A stretch of 64,000 nucleotides of DNA from Chlamydomonas sphaeroides (Eukaryota; Chlorophyta; Chlorophyceae; Chlamydomonadales; Chlamydomonadaceae), in assembly GCA_001662425.1 (NCBI GenBank), contig BDDC01000422.1:1-64000 (forward strand). The letters are read 5' to 3'. The translations under genes and the position numbers were made by a program. Positions 9,526 to 22,600 of this stretch are shown here, in pieces (position 1 is the first letter of the stretch; every line of letters begins with the position of its first letter). The notes below the pieces were generated by a model, which did not search any database, was not told where the DNA came from, and worked only from the letters and a program-made list of their open reading frames with translations.

Positions 9526-12500
9526 TCAACGGTGCCCGGATGCGCCTGGGCCGGGTGGCCCCAAGTCCCCGCCAGGGCCGTATGAACGGTCCTCCACCAC
9601 GATCGCCACGGGGGCTTGCGCCTTAGCCAGCTCGCCGTCACCAGCAGCGGCGCCCTCCCCCCCACCGGAGGCAGCATCGCCGGGAGCGGCTTTGGCTTCA
9701 ACAGCGGCCAGCGGCGGCGCCTCCGGCGCCGCAGCAGCGCCGGGCTCCGCGGTCTCCGGGCCGCCCTCCGGGCCTGCTGCCCCCACGGCAGCTGCGGCCG
9801 ACGCCTCTGTGCCCGGCTCAGCTGGCGGCGGTGGCACGGCCGGCACTGCCTCCGGCGCCGCCTCTGACAGCGGAGCTGTGGTGTCAGAGTCCCCGTGTTC
9901 CGTGCTAGCGGCTGCAACGGCAGCCGCGTCGGCCGGCCCAGCCGTAACAGCCCCCTTTGCAGCAACCTTGCTCGGCCCAGCCGCCGCCTGCTCCTGCGGC
10001 GGTGCTTCGGCCGCCAGCGGGGCCGCCTCCGGCTGCCCTTGCCGTTCTGCCGCCTCCTCCTGCGTCTCCACCTGCCCCTGCTCCTGCGGGTTGGTCTGCT
10101 CGGCAGCCCCCGGCTGCTCGCTTGCAGCCTGCGGCGGCCCCGCCTCCTCCGCACCCTTGGCCTGCGCGTCCGCCCTGGCGAGCTTGCTCTTGGGCCGGCC
10201 CGCCGCGCCCTGGCTCTCCTCCTCACTACGCGCCGGCGCCGAGCCGGTGCCGGCCACCTCCGCCGGCGCCTCGGCGGCGCGCTTGCGGCCCCTGCCGCCG
10301 CCGCGCTTGGCGGCGCCGGCGGCCTCGCCCTCCTCGGCCTCCCCGGCGGCGGCGCCGGCGGAAAGGCGCGCGGCGCGGTCGGCCTCCCAGCGCGCGAGGA
10401 AGTTGGCTTTGAGGTCGGGCGGCGTGCTGTCGCAGCCGGGCGGCGCGGCGCGTGTGTCGCGCAGCGAGGCCACCAAGGACAGCAGCGCGCCCGCCTGCAG
10501 CACAGCACAGCACAGCACGAGCGCAGCACAGCGTGAGGCACAGCACGGCAGGGCGGTCATGACGTGCGGCAATGTGCAAGGCTATGCTGCAGCAAGGGAG
10601 GAGCTGGGCCAACCTTAGGGCAGCAAGGCGTACCCGCGGCTCGAGAAGCGCCGTCGCCGCCGTGGCGCCGCCCTGCCGGCTGGAGGCTGCCGCCGCTGCC
10701 TCAGCCGCAGCCCACAGCTCGCTGGTCCCCGTGCCCGCTGCCTCGCCGGCAGCTGCCGCCTGGGACCCGTCGACGGCTCCCGCATCAGCCGTTGCCGCCG
10801 CGACGGCGGCATCGGCGCTGGCGTGGGACCCGCGGCCTCTGCCGCGGCCCCTGCCACGACCGCCCGTCGCCTCTAGGCTGGCTGGCGTGGAGCTGCCGGC
10901 GCCGCGCCCCCGGCCGCCGCGACCGCGGCCGCGACCCCGCCCGCGGCCCGGCGTCCGCCCGGCAGTAGAAGGCGCCATACCCGCCTCCCCAGGCAGCAGG
11001 GACGCCGCTGACGTGGCCGCGAGCCTTAGGTACCTTAGAACCTCGCTCGCCAGCGCCGGGCGCCCGGTAACGCTCGGCGCCGGCGGCGCCGCTACCTCAA
11101 CCACGGCGTCGCCGTCAACCTCCATCGCGTCGCCGCCGGCCTCTGGGGCCGGTGGCGGTGGCGCTGCCGTTGACGGCGAGGTGTCGGGCTCGGGCTTGAT
11201 GCTGGCGGCGGCGGCCGGCAGCGGCCCCGAGGCTGCAGCTGACGGCGCGGCGGCAGCGCCCGGGGCTCGGCGCTGCTCGGCCTCCCAAGCGAGCACGGAG
11301 GCGCGGGCCGCGGCACGGCGTTTGAGAACCTGTTGAAGGAGTGCCACGAGATGGTTGGGAGGCATGCCGTCGGGACTTAGTCAAGATATGTCGACGTGCG
11401 CGGTCGGCTCCAGGGTGGGCAGGAACTGCTCGAGGTCAACACCATGCCTAGCTGCCCGGCAGCGCCTACGTTTATCTCCTTTCTCCCATGCACATTGACG
11501 CGCACCCTCTGATCAGGCCACCCCGAGCCTCGAGTTACCAAACTCCCGCTCGCCACCTGTTGCCCGGATGTTCCAGTCGGCCCCTGCTAGCCGAGCCCCA
11601 CGCCTCAGGTCCTGCAGCCGTCTACGCCTGAGCTGTCCAACCCTGAGCCCCAACCCGGCTTCCGAGTCCCTTAGCGCCCTCTCACCTGCTCCGCGGTGGC
11701 CCCCAGCGGCCCCTCCTCGCCCGACCGCCGCCTCAGGTCCTCTGCCATCCACACCTCGGCGCGCGCCGGGCGGGTGCCGCTCGGCATGCGCCGCTCCAGG
11801 GGCAGCAGGTATGTGTCGTACACCTGCAGTACACAGATGGCAGGACACACGCCGAACGGCGAGCGGCAGGGTGATCGGCAACGGGGCCGCGCGCCTCCCA
11901 GCATGCGGGTACAGGTAGAGCGACGGGTGACGAGCACACCAGCGGACACCATCAAGCTGCCGCTGCGGCGGCATGTGCTGTTCCCCGGCACCCGATCCAC
12001 CTGCCGCAGCAGCGGCCCCAGCAACGGGTCGCCCTGTAGCTTGGCGGCGATGGTCGCCCAGGGCACCGCATTGGCGGCGGCTGCGGCGGCGGCGGCGCCG
12101 TCGGCGCCCTGCGCCGCGCCGTCAGCGCCAGCATCGGCGCTGGCACCGACGCCCGCTGCGAGCGCTGCCTCCTTGGCGGCCTGTACCTGAGTTGCGAGGA
12201 GTTGGGCGACGGATGGTCAGGCTTGCAACCTTGCAGCGGGGCATACGTCGCTGCTTGCAGCCCGCAGTGCTGCACGACCACTGCACGACTGCCAGCATAG
12301 CGCTGGACGGCTACGGTACAGCATGTCCGCATGTCCTTCCACGACAGCATGTTGCAGAACCTCTAGCACTGCAGAGTGCGTGTTGCGCGCGGCCGCACCT
12401 CGAGGTACAGCTTGCGCAGCGGCAGCGGCGGCGCGCCGGGCGCCAGCAGCGGCAGGTCGAGGGAGCTGAGTCCAAGCCACGACGTGAGCCCCTTGAGGAA

Positions 12501-13028
12501 CGCGGCCTCGCCGTGCGGCAGGTCCTGGCTGCCGTACATCTGCGCATGCGTGGGATTGGCTGTGGCGGCCGCCGTGGCGGCGGCGGCGGCTCCGGCGCCG
12601 CCAGCGCGCGCGGCGCGGGCCTGGCCGCCGGCAGCGGCGCCGGAGCCGGCGGCGGCTCCACCGCCACCGTCGGTGGCTTGTGAGACGCCGAGGCGCTTGG
12701 AGATACCCTTCCAAGCGGCCCGGTACTCGTCCTTGCGTGGGCCACCGCCAATGGTGAAGGGGTGCACTGGCGGCGGCCGGATGGTGGCTGTTTCGGTGAT
12801 GCCGCGGAACACCGGTGCGAGCACGTCGCCCGACAGCCCGACCGTGCGGTTGTGACGAGCTGCTAGCGCCATGAGCTCCGAGTGGCTGAATTTTGAGAGA
12901 TTGTAGGTGCGCCCCGACGCCAGGCCGCGTCCGCTGGGGGCTCGGCCGGCGGCATCACCAGCGCCGAGCGACTGCTTCTTGCCGGCGCCCTTGCCCGGCT
13001 TTTCGCCCGGCGTTCCGCTGGACTTCAT
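9526..13028 (-). CDS. ARID/BRIGHT-domain DNA-binding protein
   Basis: Likely nuclear chromatin or transcription factor. Exons: 12399-13028, 12001-12186, 11686-11823, 10634-11329 and 9526-10494; all junctions are phase 0, giving 872 residues. The start is the ATG at 13028; frames opening further upstream begin with GTG. The ARID (about 177-285) is spread over exons 1-3: FLKGLTSWLGLS, then LRKLYLEVQAA, then WATIAAKLQGD and VYDTYLLPLER, matching the family order FL..L, LDL..LY..V, W..IA..L, LR..Y..YLLP.E. An Ala/Gly/Asp insertion of about 30 residues sits between helices. Exon 4 has two (GR)n runs (about 440-500), a nucleic-acid-binding feature like RGG boxes or AT-hooks, and one SUMO-type motif (IKPEP). 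The C-terminal 300 residues are Ala/Glu/Pro-rich and probably disordered. Whether it belongs to a SWI/SNF-like complex cannot be told. Confidence 0.8.
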
Positions 13029-13609
13029 AACGAGCTGGTTGCTATGCTGGTGCGGTGGTGGCACGCGCGGTGCGGCCGTGCGCGGGAATGCACGACAAAA
13101 TTCTTTGCACGTCTGATCAGCAAGTCAGCGCTACGATGCCAAGGAAAGTCAGGTCGCATGGGGGACCTGGCGAGCAAGCGCGACTAGGTGCATGGCGACG
13201 GAAAACTTGAAGCACAAGAGGGGCAGGCCCAGTCCTTTCGTTTAATGGTTGTTATTTACATGCCTGATGATTTGGCAAGAAGTTGAAGCAGCACAGGGTT
13301 GGTCAAGGTCAGCCGCTTGCGATTAAGCGCCGCTCTGCGTGCCGAGGTGTTGGATTGTTTGCGTCTTTGTATACTCAGCGTTGCTAGTTTAGCGTGTGCG
13401 CGGCCGCAAACCAAGCGTGGAACCAACAACCAGCTGTCAGTCCGAAGCTGCTTCCCCAAACGCCGTAAGCGCGCAAGGTCCCCCCTAAACACGTATCAGC
13501 GCTGCCGAGGATGGTGTATATGTTTTCACGCTACAAAATCAGCACCGCTGCCCAAATGTGAAGACATCACCATTGTAGTGACAGGCAACCCGTCTCTTCG
13601 GTACAGGCC
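13029..13609. promoter_or_regulatory. Divergent promoter between the ARID and giant PG-repeat genes
   Basis: A 581-base gap between two head-to-head start codons. Its middle (about 13236-13270) is AT-rich for this genome. No recognised element can be assigned. Confidence 0.5.
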
Positions 13610-16600
13610 ATGAGCAGCGGTGGACCGAGCGAGGTGAGGTGCAGCGAGCTTGGCGATATCACGGTAGCCCTTGATATGGCTGTTGGGCTCTAGACACGCC
13701 ACTCGGCATGCCTACTGGCCACCGCTCCCACTTTGCCCACTCCGCAGTTTCAAGCCGCGCAGCTTGCGGCGCTGCGCGTGCAGCAGCTGCGGCAGGCCTT
13801 CCGCGAAGCGCGCGGCCCCACGCCCGCTTCGCACAGCTTCGGGCCAGGCCCCGGCGCAGCGCCGGCAGCCACGCGGCCGCAACAGGCTGCCAACCTCACA
13901 GCCTACGCCGCCCAAGCTGCGGCCCAGGTGCACCTATTGCCAGGCGCAGCCCCTGGTGGACCTCTGCACTTCACCTCCTCACAAGGCGAGCACGCACATG
14001 GCTTTATCCATGTGCACGAGCCGCGGCCCAGCAGCGACCGGAGCCGCAGCAGCGCCGGCCGCAGCGTCTCTGGCCGGCGCAGCTCAGCCAGTGGCAGCGC
14101 CGCTCCCGTCACCGCACCCACACCGCCGGGAAGCACGGCCGGCGCTGATGTTGCCCGTCTCACCAGCCACAGCAGCGCTGGAACCTCGGACGGTGGCGGG
14201 AACCGCGGCAGCGGAGGCTCAGGGCCGGGCAACGCCGGCGGGCGGGGTCCCAGCGCCAGCGGCTCTTCGGCTCCAAGCATGCCCAGCTATGCGGGTCATG
14301 TGGGTCATGTGGGTCGGGCCCCAGCGGCCAGCGCCGACCAGCCCCGGCCGGCAGCCGGGCAGGCCGCGCACAGCCCCGCCATCAGCACCCCGACCTCCTC
14401 ACACCCCAGCCGCGGCCCCGGTGCCACCGGCCACACCAGCGCGGCCTCTCCCGCCCCGGCCGCCACGCCCGCTCCTCCAACCGCACCTGCGGCAGCCCGA
14501 GCTGCGCCCGCCGCGCCCCTCCCGCCCCCAACAGCGCCAGGCGCCGCCCCCGGGCCGCCCTCCTCCGCCTCCTCGGCCTCCCTAGCCTCCGCGGCCGCCA
14601 TAACGCGGCAGGTGGAGGAGCTGCGGCGCCGCTGGCAGGACTGGCAGCAGGCGCAGCGGCACGCCCGCGAGACCGACCGCCTGGCCCAGCTGATGCAGCC
14701 CCACTCGCAGCAGCGGTCCGGCCGCGGCCGCGGCCGCGGCTTCAAGCTCTGGCAGCTGGCCTCGCAGGCCCCTGACCGGGACGGCGAGTGGGACGGCGAG
14801 GCGTGGGATGATGGCGCGGACGCGGCGCACACGGCCGCTGCGACCGCGGCGCTGTACAGCTTCGGCATCGGCCGCGGCACCCGTGGCGCGGCGCCGGAGT
14901 CGCCGGGGCCTGGCCCGTGGAACCAAGCTGGCAGCGCTCCGCCACCCAGCGCCGGCGCAGAGCGGGAGCAGCGCGGCGCTACCTGGCTGGCGAGCAGGGC
15001 GCTGGCCGCTGCCGCCGCTGGGGCCGGGGCCGCCGCTGGGGCCGGGGCCGGTGGCAGGGCCGGGGCGTGGGCCGCTGCCGCCGCCGGCGCCTGGGCGGCG
15101 CCGGCCGACTCGCGGCACGAGGCCTCCTGGGGCGGCGCCGCCGGCAGCTACCGGCTGCATCGTGTGCCAAGCGCCGCGACCGGCGGCGAGGCCCCGGTCC
15201 CGGCCCCGGCCGGCCCCGGCGCCAGCTCCAGCCGCGGCACCGACACGGGCGCAGGCGGCGGCGCAGCACAGGCCGGCCTGGCGGCGCTGCTGCGGCCCGT
15301 GCCCACGAGCGGCCGCCGGCCGTCGCCGGCGCCGCGCCGCACGGCCTGGGGTGAGCCAGGCCCTGGCGGCGGCGGCGGCGGCAGTACCGGTGGCGGCGGT
15401 GGCGGCGGCGGCGGCTCCTCCAAGCGGCCCGCTGTGCCCATGTACACGCCCGAGTCGGGGCCGGGCTTTGAGGCGCGGCTGCCCGTGTTTGTGAACGCCA
15501 CCAACCTGCCCCGGCCGCTGCCGGGGCAGCGGCGGCCGAGGACCGCGGCGCGGCCGGTTGGGCCAGCGGGCCGGGGCGCGCCGGGGCCGTCCAGGCGGGC
15601 GAGCGGCAGTGGCGCCAGCGCCGCGGCACTGGGCGGGCCAGCGGCTGCGGGTGGCGGCAGCGGGCCGGCAGCTGCGGAGGGCCCTGCTGCGCCGCCTGTG
15701 CGCTGGGAGGGCAGGGGCTCCGAAGCCGAGGGAGGAGCTGAGCCGATGGATGCGGCTGAGAAGCCGGGGCAAGCCGGCACGGCGCCGGCTGAGGAAGGCA
15801 GCGGGCTCAATGACCCCGCGGCGGAGGCCTCGGCAGGCGCTGGCGCACAGCCTGACAGCGGCAGCGGCGATGGCGATGGCGGGCTGGCAGCCGTCGTGGA
15901 TGCCGCCGGTGGCTTTGACGGCGCCAGCGGAGGCGGTGCCGCTCCGGCCCTCGCGCCGCCCGGCCCCACGGGCCTGGACTCTGCAGCCGCGGCCGGTGGC
16001 GCAGCCGCCCCGGTCCTCAGTGCCAGAGGGCTGTGGGAGGGGCGGCGGGTGTACGACATCGCGCCGCAGGAGCTGCTGCCGAGCGTGGCGGCTGTACGGC
16101 ACCGGCCCGCGGCGGCGGTCATGGGGCGTACGGACCGCGGCCTGCGGCCTCCTGCGGCGGCGCCAGAGGCGGGCGACGGCAGGTGGGTGTCTGTTGGTGG
16201 GCGCTGGGCCTGTGTTTGGGGGAGCCGGGCCTGTCGGCTCTCGCCAGGCCCCTGGGAGGCGGCCAGCCCGCGCGCGGACCTGCATTGCCCCACGCACTGC
16301 CCAACCCCAACCGCTCAACTCCGCCGTCCAGGCCCCGGCTTGAGGTCAAGGACGCCCTAGTCCGACCCCGCGCGCCCTCCGCCGCCTTCGCTGCCGAGCC
16401 CTACCGGCGGCCGGCTCGGCCACGGCGCAGCGGCCACGGCGGCGAGGCCGACGTCAGCGGCGGCGGCGGCGGCGACCCTCGCAGGTATGGCCTAGCTTAC
16501 GTAACCCGGCCTGCACGCTCTGCATCCGCTGCTGGCGCAGGCCAGTGCCAGGTGCACGGCAGATGCGCCCTCCCTCCGGCAGCCGCCCTGCACGCACCTG

Positions 16601-19600
16601 CCCGACCTGCGCCCGTCTATTTCCCCTGCGCGCCTTGCCCTGTCAACCCAGGCGGCCCCGCGGCACGCTGCTCACCGAGATGTTTGCCTCATCGTCGCGC
16701 CGCCGCGACGGCGGCGGCGACCCGTCTCGATCCAGGAGCCGCAGCCGCAGCCCGGACTCGGGCTCTGCCCGCAGCATCCGCCTGGATCCACGCGATCCCA
16801 GCAGCCCGGATCCGGGATCCGGTAGCCCGGGGCCCGGCCTCAGCAGCCAGGGCCTCAGCCGCGGCGTCAGCCGCAGCCGGAGCCAGAGCCGTGGGGCGTC
16901 CAGGTCGCGGCCCGCCACGGCCGGCGGCCTGGGGCCGTCCGAGGACGAGGCCCCGGGGCCCGCAGTGGGCCTGGGCCGGGGCCAGGACGCGGCGCTGCCG
17001 CGGCGGTCGGTCCCGGGCGTGTGCTTCGGCAGGTCTGCCCGGTTCCCGCCCGAGGCGGACGGCGGCGAGGGTGCGGCGCTGCCGCGGCGGCGGCGCAAGC
17101 GCTGGGCCGTGGCGGCGGACGCGGGCGACGGCGAGGGCGCCGGAGAGGCCCCGGCACAGGGGCCCGCCAGCTCGGCTGAAGGCCCTGCGCAGGTGAAAGT
17201 GGTTGGCCCTGGTGGCCGTCAGAAGGGTGGCAGCAGTGGGCTCCCATGCTGACACCTGCCTCTCGCGCCAGCAGCACCGCCGGCCTGAAGCTCTGGCCAT
17301 TAGCGCAGCGTGTCGGGCCGCCCTGTCCATGCCCCGTGCCCGAGGACCGGACAGAGCTGCTGCTCCCAGGTTCCGTGCTCCTTCAACACCACCCTACACT
17401 GCTACCGCAGATCCCCGGCCCCACCGGCATCTTTCCAACACCCTGAAGCACCCCTGACGCTGTCTGTTGCCCTGTCCCTGCCTGCCCCACCCCATCAGGA
17501 GCCCATGGCGCCACTCGCCCTGGACGCGGCCTACCGCGCCGTCCTGCCCCGCGCGCCTGCACCTCGCTTCGACGCCAGCCGCAGCCGTCGCTTCGACTGG
17601 CTGCCACAGCCGCAGCAGGAGCAGGGCGGGCGCGGCAGCAGCCGCGGCCGGCAGCCGGGCAGGGAGACGATGCGGCATCGGGCCGCGGAGGCGGCGGAGC
17701 GACGGCAGCGTGAGGCGGTGGAGGCGGCCGAGGGTTCCCGGGCCGGGGCGGCCGGAGGCTCCGGCGGCGGCGGCGGCGGCGGCGCCGTCAGCGAGGGCGC
17801 CGCGCCGCGCCGGCCTCGGCGGCGCTGGAGCGGCGGCGCCCAGGGCGGCGGCGTCAGCGGCACCGACGCCGGCGGCGCCGTCAGCGAGCCCGCCCGCCGG
17901 CGGCGGCGGCGGTGGACGCTGCGGCCACGTGGGGATGTTGCGTCCTCGCCCGGCGCCGACGGCGCCGACGGCGCCGAGGGCTCCGAAGGTCTGGACGACG
18001 AGGGCGACGGCAGCGCCAGCCCCGAGCCGATGGCTCCGCTGCAGGGCCTGGCTGCTGCCCTGGACGCCACGCGGCCCCGGCTGCGCGGCGGCGCCTTCTC
18101 GCACCGCAGCGTGGGCGCTGCCATGCGCGAGGAGCTGGCGGTGCGCGGGGGCCGGGGGGCGGTGGGCCTACATGACGCACTCATGTGATGTGTTTGGAGT
18201 TGGGCCGGGCCATTCGTGATGAGCGCTTGGGCTGGGTATGAGTCAGCGCAGCAGGGGGCCGTGCGGAAGGAGCTGTAGAGTGCGGTGTGTACTTGACCCA
18301 TCCACAACCCCACGCCACGACGGCGACTGCCCCGCCCCGCGACACCCGCGCAGGCCCGGCGGCAGCGGCAGCTGGCCAAGGCGCTGGCGCTGCAGGAGGC
18401 ATTGGAGCGGCAGCCGTTCGAGGTGCTGTGGCCCGCGTCTGCTGCAGCGGCAGCGCCGGAGGAGGCTGGGGCCAGCAAGGGCGAGGAGGCGGGCGACGGC
18501 AGTGGTGCCGCTGCCGACGCGGCCTCGCCCCTCACCAGCCGCAGCGCGCGGCTGCGGGCGCTGGCGGAGCGGCGGCGCGAGGAGCAGCGCCGGCGGCGCC
18601 GCTGGCAGCTGCCCGGGAGCGAGGGCGGCGCGGCGGGCGCAGGCTTGGCGGCGGAGGGTGGCGCGGCGGCGCTGTCGGCTCGACCCTTCGCGGTGGACGG
18701 GCTGTGGTCGGCGGCCGAGCCGCCGGCAGCTAGCTCGCCCGCGGGCTCTGCGGCGGCAGAGAGCCCGACGGCGGAGCGGGCCCCGCCGGGCGACCCTGCT
18801 GGGGCCGAGGCGCCGGAGGTGGAGGCGGAGGTGGAGCAGGGGATGGAGGCGGAGGTGAAGGTGGAGGCGGAGGTGGAGCAGGGGGTGGAGGCGGAGGACG
18901 AGGCCAGCCCGGCTGCTGAGAGCGCCCTTCGCCGGGAGCGAGCTGATGCTTCGGATACGGCGGGGGCGGAGGACGAGGAGGAGCAGGAGCTGGAAGCGGC
19001 AGAACGGCCGGTGCCGATGCCGGCATCGACGCCGCCGCCGGCGGAAGCGCGGCGCCGCCTGGCGACAGAAGGTGGGTGGGGCTGCGCTGCGTGCTGGGGC
19101 GGGCAGCCCTGCGTGATGATGGTTGATGCCTGGTTGGCCGGGCTTCCCACTAACTTGGATGCCTCCTCGCCTTGGGCGCCCCTCCGATGCTCCGCGCCAA
19201 CACCTCCGCAGGCGCCCTCCTCCCCAGCCTAGTGCACCACCATGATTTCGCCGCCACCGCCCCCATGCCTCTGACCTGCGCTCGCTACCCTCTATGCCGC
19301 CCTCCGCCACACACACATCCGCCCCCTCAGGCGTCTTCCTCACTGAGCTCCTCGCGTCCCCCGCCAACCCCGACGCTATCGCTTTCGCCACCGCCAGCCC
19401 CTCGCCGCTGCGGCGCCCCGCCGCCGCCATCCCCAGCGCCTCCCACGCCACGCCCGCCGGACCCGCCGCTGCCACGCCAGCGGCGCCGCCGCCGTCCGCG
19501 AGCCGCCGCTCCGCCGCCGTCAGCCCGGCCCGCCCGCCCAACTTCCTCCGCGCTACTCGCAGCCTCATGCTCGCCCTGCAGCGGGAGGCCGCCGCCGCTG

Positions 19601-22600
19601 CCGCCGCCGCCGCCGCTGGGCCTGTGACAGCCGCCGCCGCCGGCCCGCAAGAGGGCCTGCCAGCGCCGCCGGCGCCGCTCAGCCCACCGTCGTACAACCC
19701 ATCGTACAACATCGTGGAGAAGCGGTGAGTGCATGCCGCCCGCTGCCGCAAAGCCCCACGTGCCGCCCACCCCCACGTTGCCTGGGGCCCGCTGGCCGCC
19801 CTGCTGCGCCGCTGCAGGGCTCGCTGCGCGAGCTCCAGCCCCTGTCCCAGGCCGAGGGCACCCTTCAGCCGCCAACGACGCCCGCTACTTACACCGCCCG
19901 CCTCACCGGACCTGGTGCGCCTTGACGCCCCCGCTGCCCCGTGCTCCGCCCTGCCGTCTCCACAGGGCCCCAGCCGTGGGCTTCAGTCCCCTGCGGCCAG
20001 CGCCCTCCTCGCCGCCCCCACGCTACAGCCGCGCCCCTGGCCCGGGACACTACGACCCCGACCGTGCCGACGCCGCGCTGTCGCGCCTCCAGCGCAGCCC
20101 CGCCGCCGCCTTCGGCGGGGCGCGCCGCGGCGCCGCCTCGTCCTCCGGCCTGCCGTACCTTCCGTACGATACCGGCCACGTACGGACGAGCGCGGAGGGC
20201 GAGTACGGCAGCCCGACGCGGTCCGGCGGGCCGCTGCTGTCAGCGGCGGAGGCGGAGGTCAATGGTGCGGCGCTGGCGTGGCTGAGCCGCGACCCCGCCG
20301 CCGCCATGGACTTTGTACGGCGGCGGGCGCCCGTGGCGGTCATCTCGCCGGCGCCGCCGCCGCGGCCCGAGGGCGACGGGGCCGAGGAAGACGAAGGGCC
20401 GGAGGGCAGCCGGCTGGTTCTGGACGTGCGGTACACGCTGGTGGAGTCGCGAGTGCGGGGCGCGCCGCTGATGCGGCAACCGCAGGTGCGTCGGTTCGGG
20501 GCTTAAGGGCCCGGGTTGCTGCTGTCGATGTTTGGTACTGTTGCATGGCTTGCTGGTGTCAGGAGGCGGCGGCTGCAGGTGCGTCGGCTCGGGGTGGGGC
20601 GGTCGGGAGACGCCTTGGGCGTTTCCGGCGGTCGCTGGCAGGTCCTGGTTGCAGGGTTTGCAAGGATGGCTGGTGCTAGGGGGCGTCGCTGCAGGCGGCG
20701 CTCAAGTGCGGCTGGTGTGGCTGCCGGGCTGCGCCTGGGGCTGCCACCCGCTGTGCCCACAATGCACAGCACTCGGCACGGCAGCGGGCGGCCCCTTGCC
20801 TCGCAGCAGCCATGGAAACCCCTTTTATGGTTAGGCGGGACGAGGCAGCAGCGGCGTGGCCGCTTGCCTTGCAGCCGCTGTGGATCCCCCCGTTGATGGG
20901 CAGCCAGCCGCTCTGGTCACATTGCATGGGAGCGGTGTGGTCCCTTGCCTCGCAGCAGCTGTGGAATCCCCGGTCATGGGCTTGCCGCCCTCCGCTCCCT
21001 CAGGTGGTGATCGAGGACGAGCAGGGCGTGGCGCTGGAGCCGTGGACGCCCGAGCAGCTGGCGGCCGACCCATGGGACGTGGACGCGGCCGTGCGGCGGC
21101 GGCGGCCGGCTTGGGGCTTCCCCGCGGTCGGCCACCTGGACCTGGCCAAGGTTGGTGTGTAGCGCACACACTCATGCACACACGACCTTGTTCGCCCTAC
21201 CCTTCCCACACCGCCAAAATCTGCGGGCCAGGTCCGACTGGCCCCCCGTGCGACATGGTGCACAGGCGGCACACACACACACACGACCACCCTGTTGACC
21301 CCTCCTTCCCCCCCGTCACCACCAGAAACCCGTGGGCCGGGACCTGCTGGACCTGGCGCCCGTGTACGACCTGGTGGAGCGCAGGCTCGCGGAGGGACCC
21401 AGCTGGGAGCTGGCACCCGACAGGTGGGGGTGACAGGGAGGGGGCGACAGGAGGGGGCTGGGGGGATGCATGGGGGGAATGCGCAGGTACAGGCAGAGTA
21501 TGGGTACGTGCCTGGGGCAGGGTGGGAGATGGGAAATGGCAACCGACAGGCCCCTTGTTGAGCCGTTGGCCTAGGGATGGCGGCATGAGGGGTAGCCACG
21601 GGTGCGCCGGACAGGGTCCCAGCTTGGGGTTCGCCGGGTGTGGCCACGCGCGTTGGCCGCCGCCACCCACGCACCCCGGCCCCTTTCTGCTGCCGCCGCG
21701 CCACCGTCAGATACACGGGCGAGGAGGAGCGGCTGCGGCGGTTGCGGCGCGCGCCCGGCGCCGGCGACTACGACGTGGAGGCGGCGTGGGGCTACCTGAT
21801 GAAGCGGGCGCCGCAGGTGGGGGGCGCCGCGCGGTCGCGTGTCCCCTGCTGCCGCTGTCAGGTGTTGCTGCAGTGCTGCGAGAGCGCGCGGCCTGGAGGG
21901 CACGGAGGTGGTGGCCGGCGGCCTTCGGTCCCCCAAGCCAGGCCGCTGGGGCCCTGCACGCTGGCCCCCAGCCGCCGCCTGGCAACGCCTGGCAACACAC
22001 GCGGGTCGCTGCTCGAAGGCCCTGCGGCGCCATGCTGCCGCAGACTCCTGCACCGCCTTGCACGGCGCAGCACCCTCCTCCCCACCACCACTGCTGTCAC
22101 CCCACCTACTGCCGCCACCCCACTCCTGCTCACGTCCCGTGCACCCGCCGCTCCAACACCAAGCTTCGCGACCTGCTGAAGCTACATCCCGTGCACGGCA
22201 GTCTTACTAATTGCATTTCTTGCCCCCTCCCGTGCAGGTGCTCATCCGCCTGGCGGCGCCGCGCTGGCCGCCCGAGCGCGCCGACGCGCCGCTCGGCGGC
22301 GCCGACGGCGAGGCGGACGCGCAGGCGGGCCAGCGGCGCGCTGCGCTGCTGGAGCTGGGCGCTGCGCTGGACTATATCCGGCCGAGGCCGCCGGCCTGGG
22401 GCTTTGCGCCCATGGTCACGTGCGTTGGGGGTCCGTAGAGGGGTGGAGGGAGGCCCGGGGCGGGGCAAAGGACATAGGGGAGGGGGCACCCTTCCTGTGG
22501 CGTCGGCCGGGGGGCGTCGGTGTTTGTCCGCTTTGACGGGGCCGGCCTGGGAGTCTCAGCGCCTGGGGAACCTGGGGGCCTGGGGTTCCTGGCGAGGGCG

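Noticed and set aside
14582..16318. Long minus-strand ORF (578 codons) and several other 250-380 codon antisense frames opposite the PG-repeat and AP2 genes
   Set aside because: They are GC-rich shadows of real coding exons, with Arg/Pro/Ala composition and no splice or family support.
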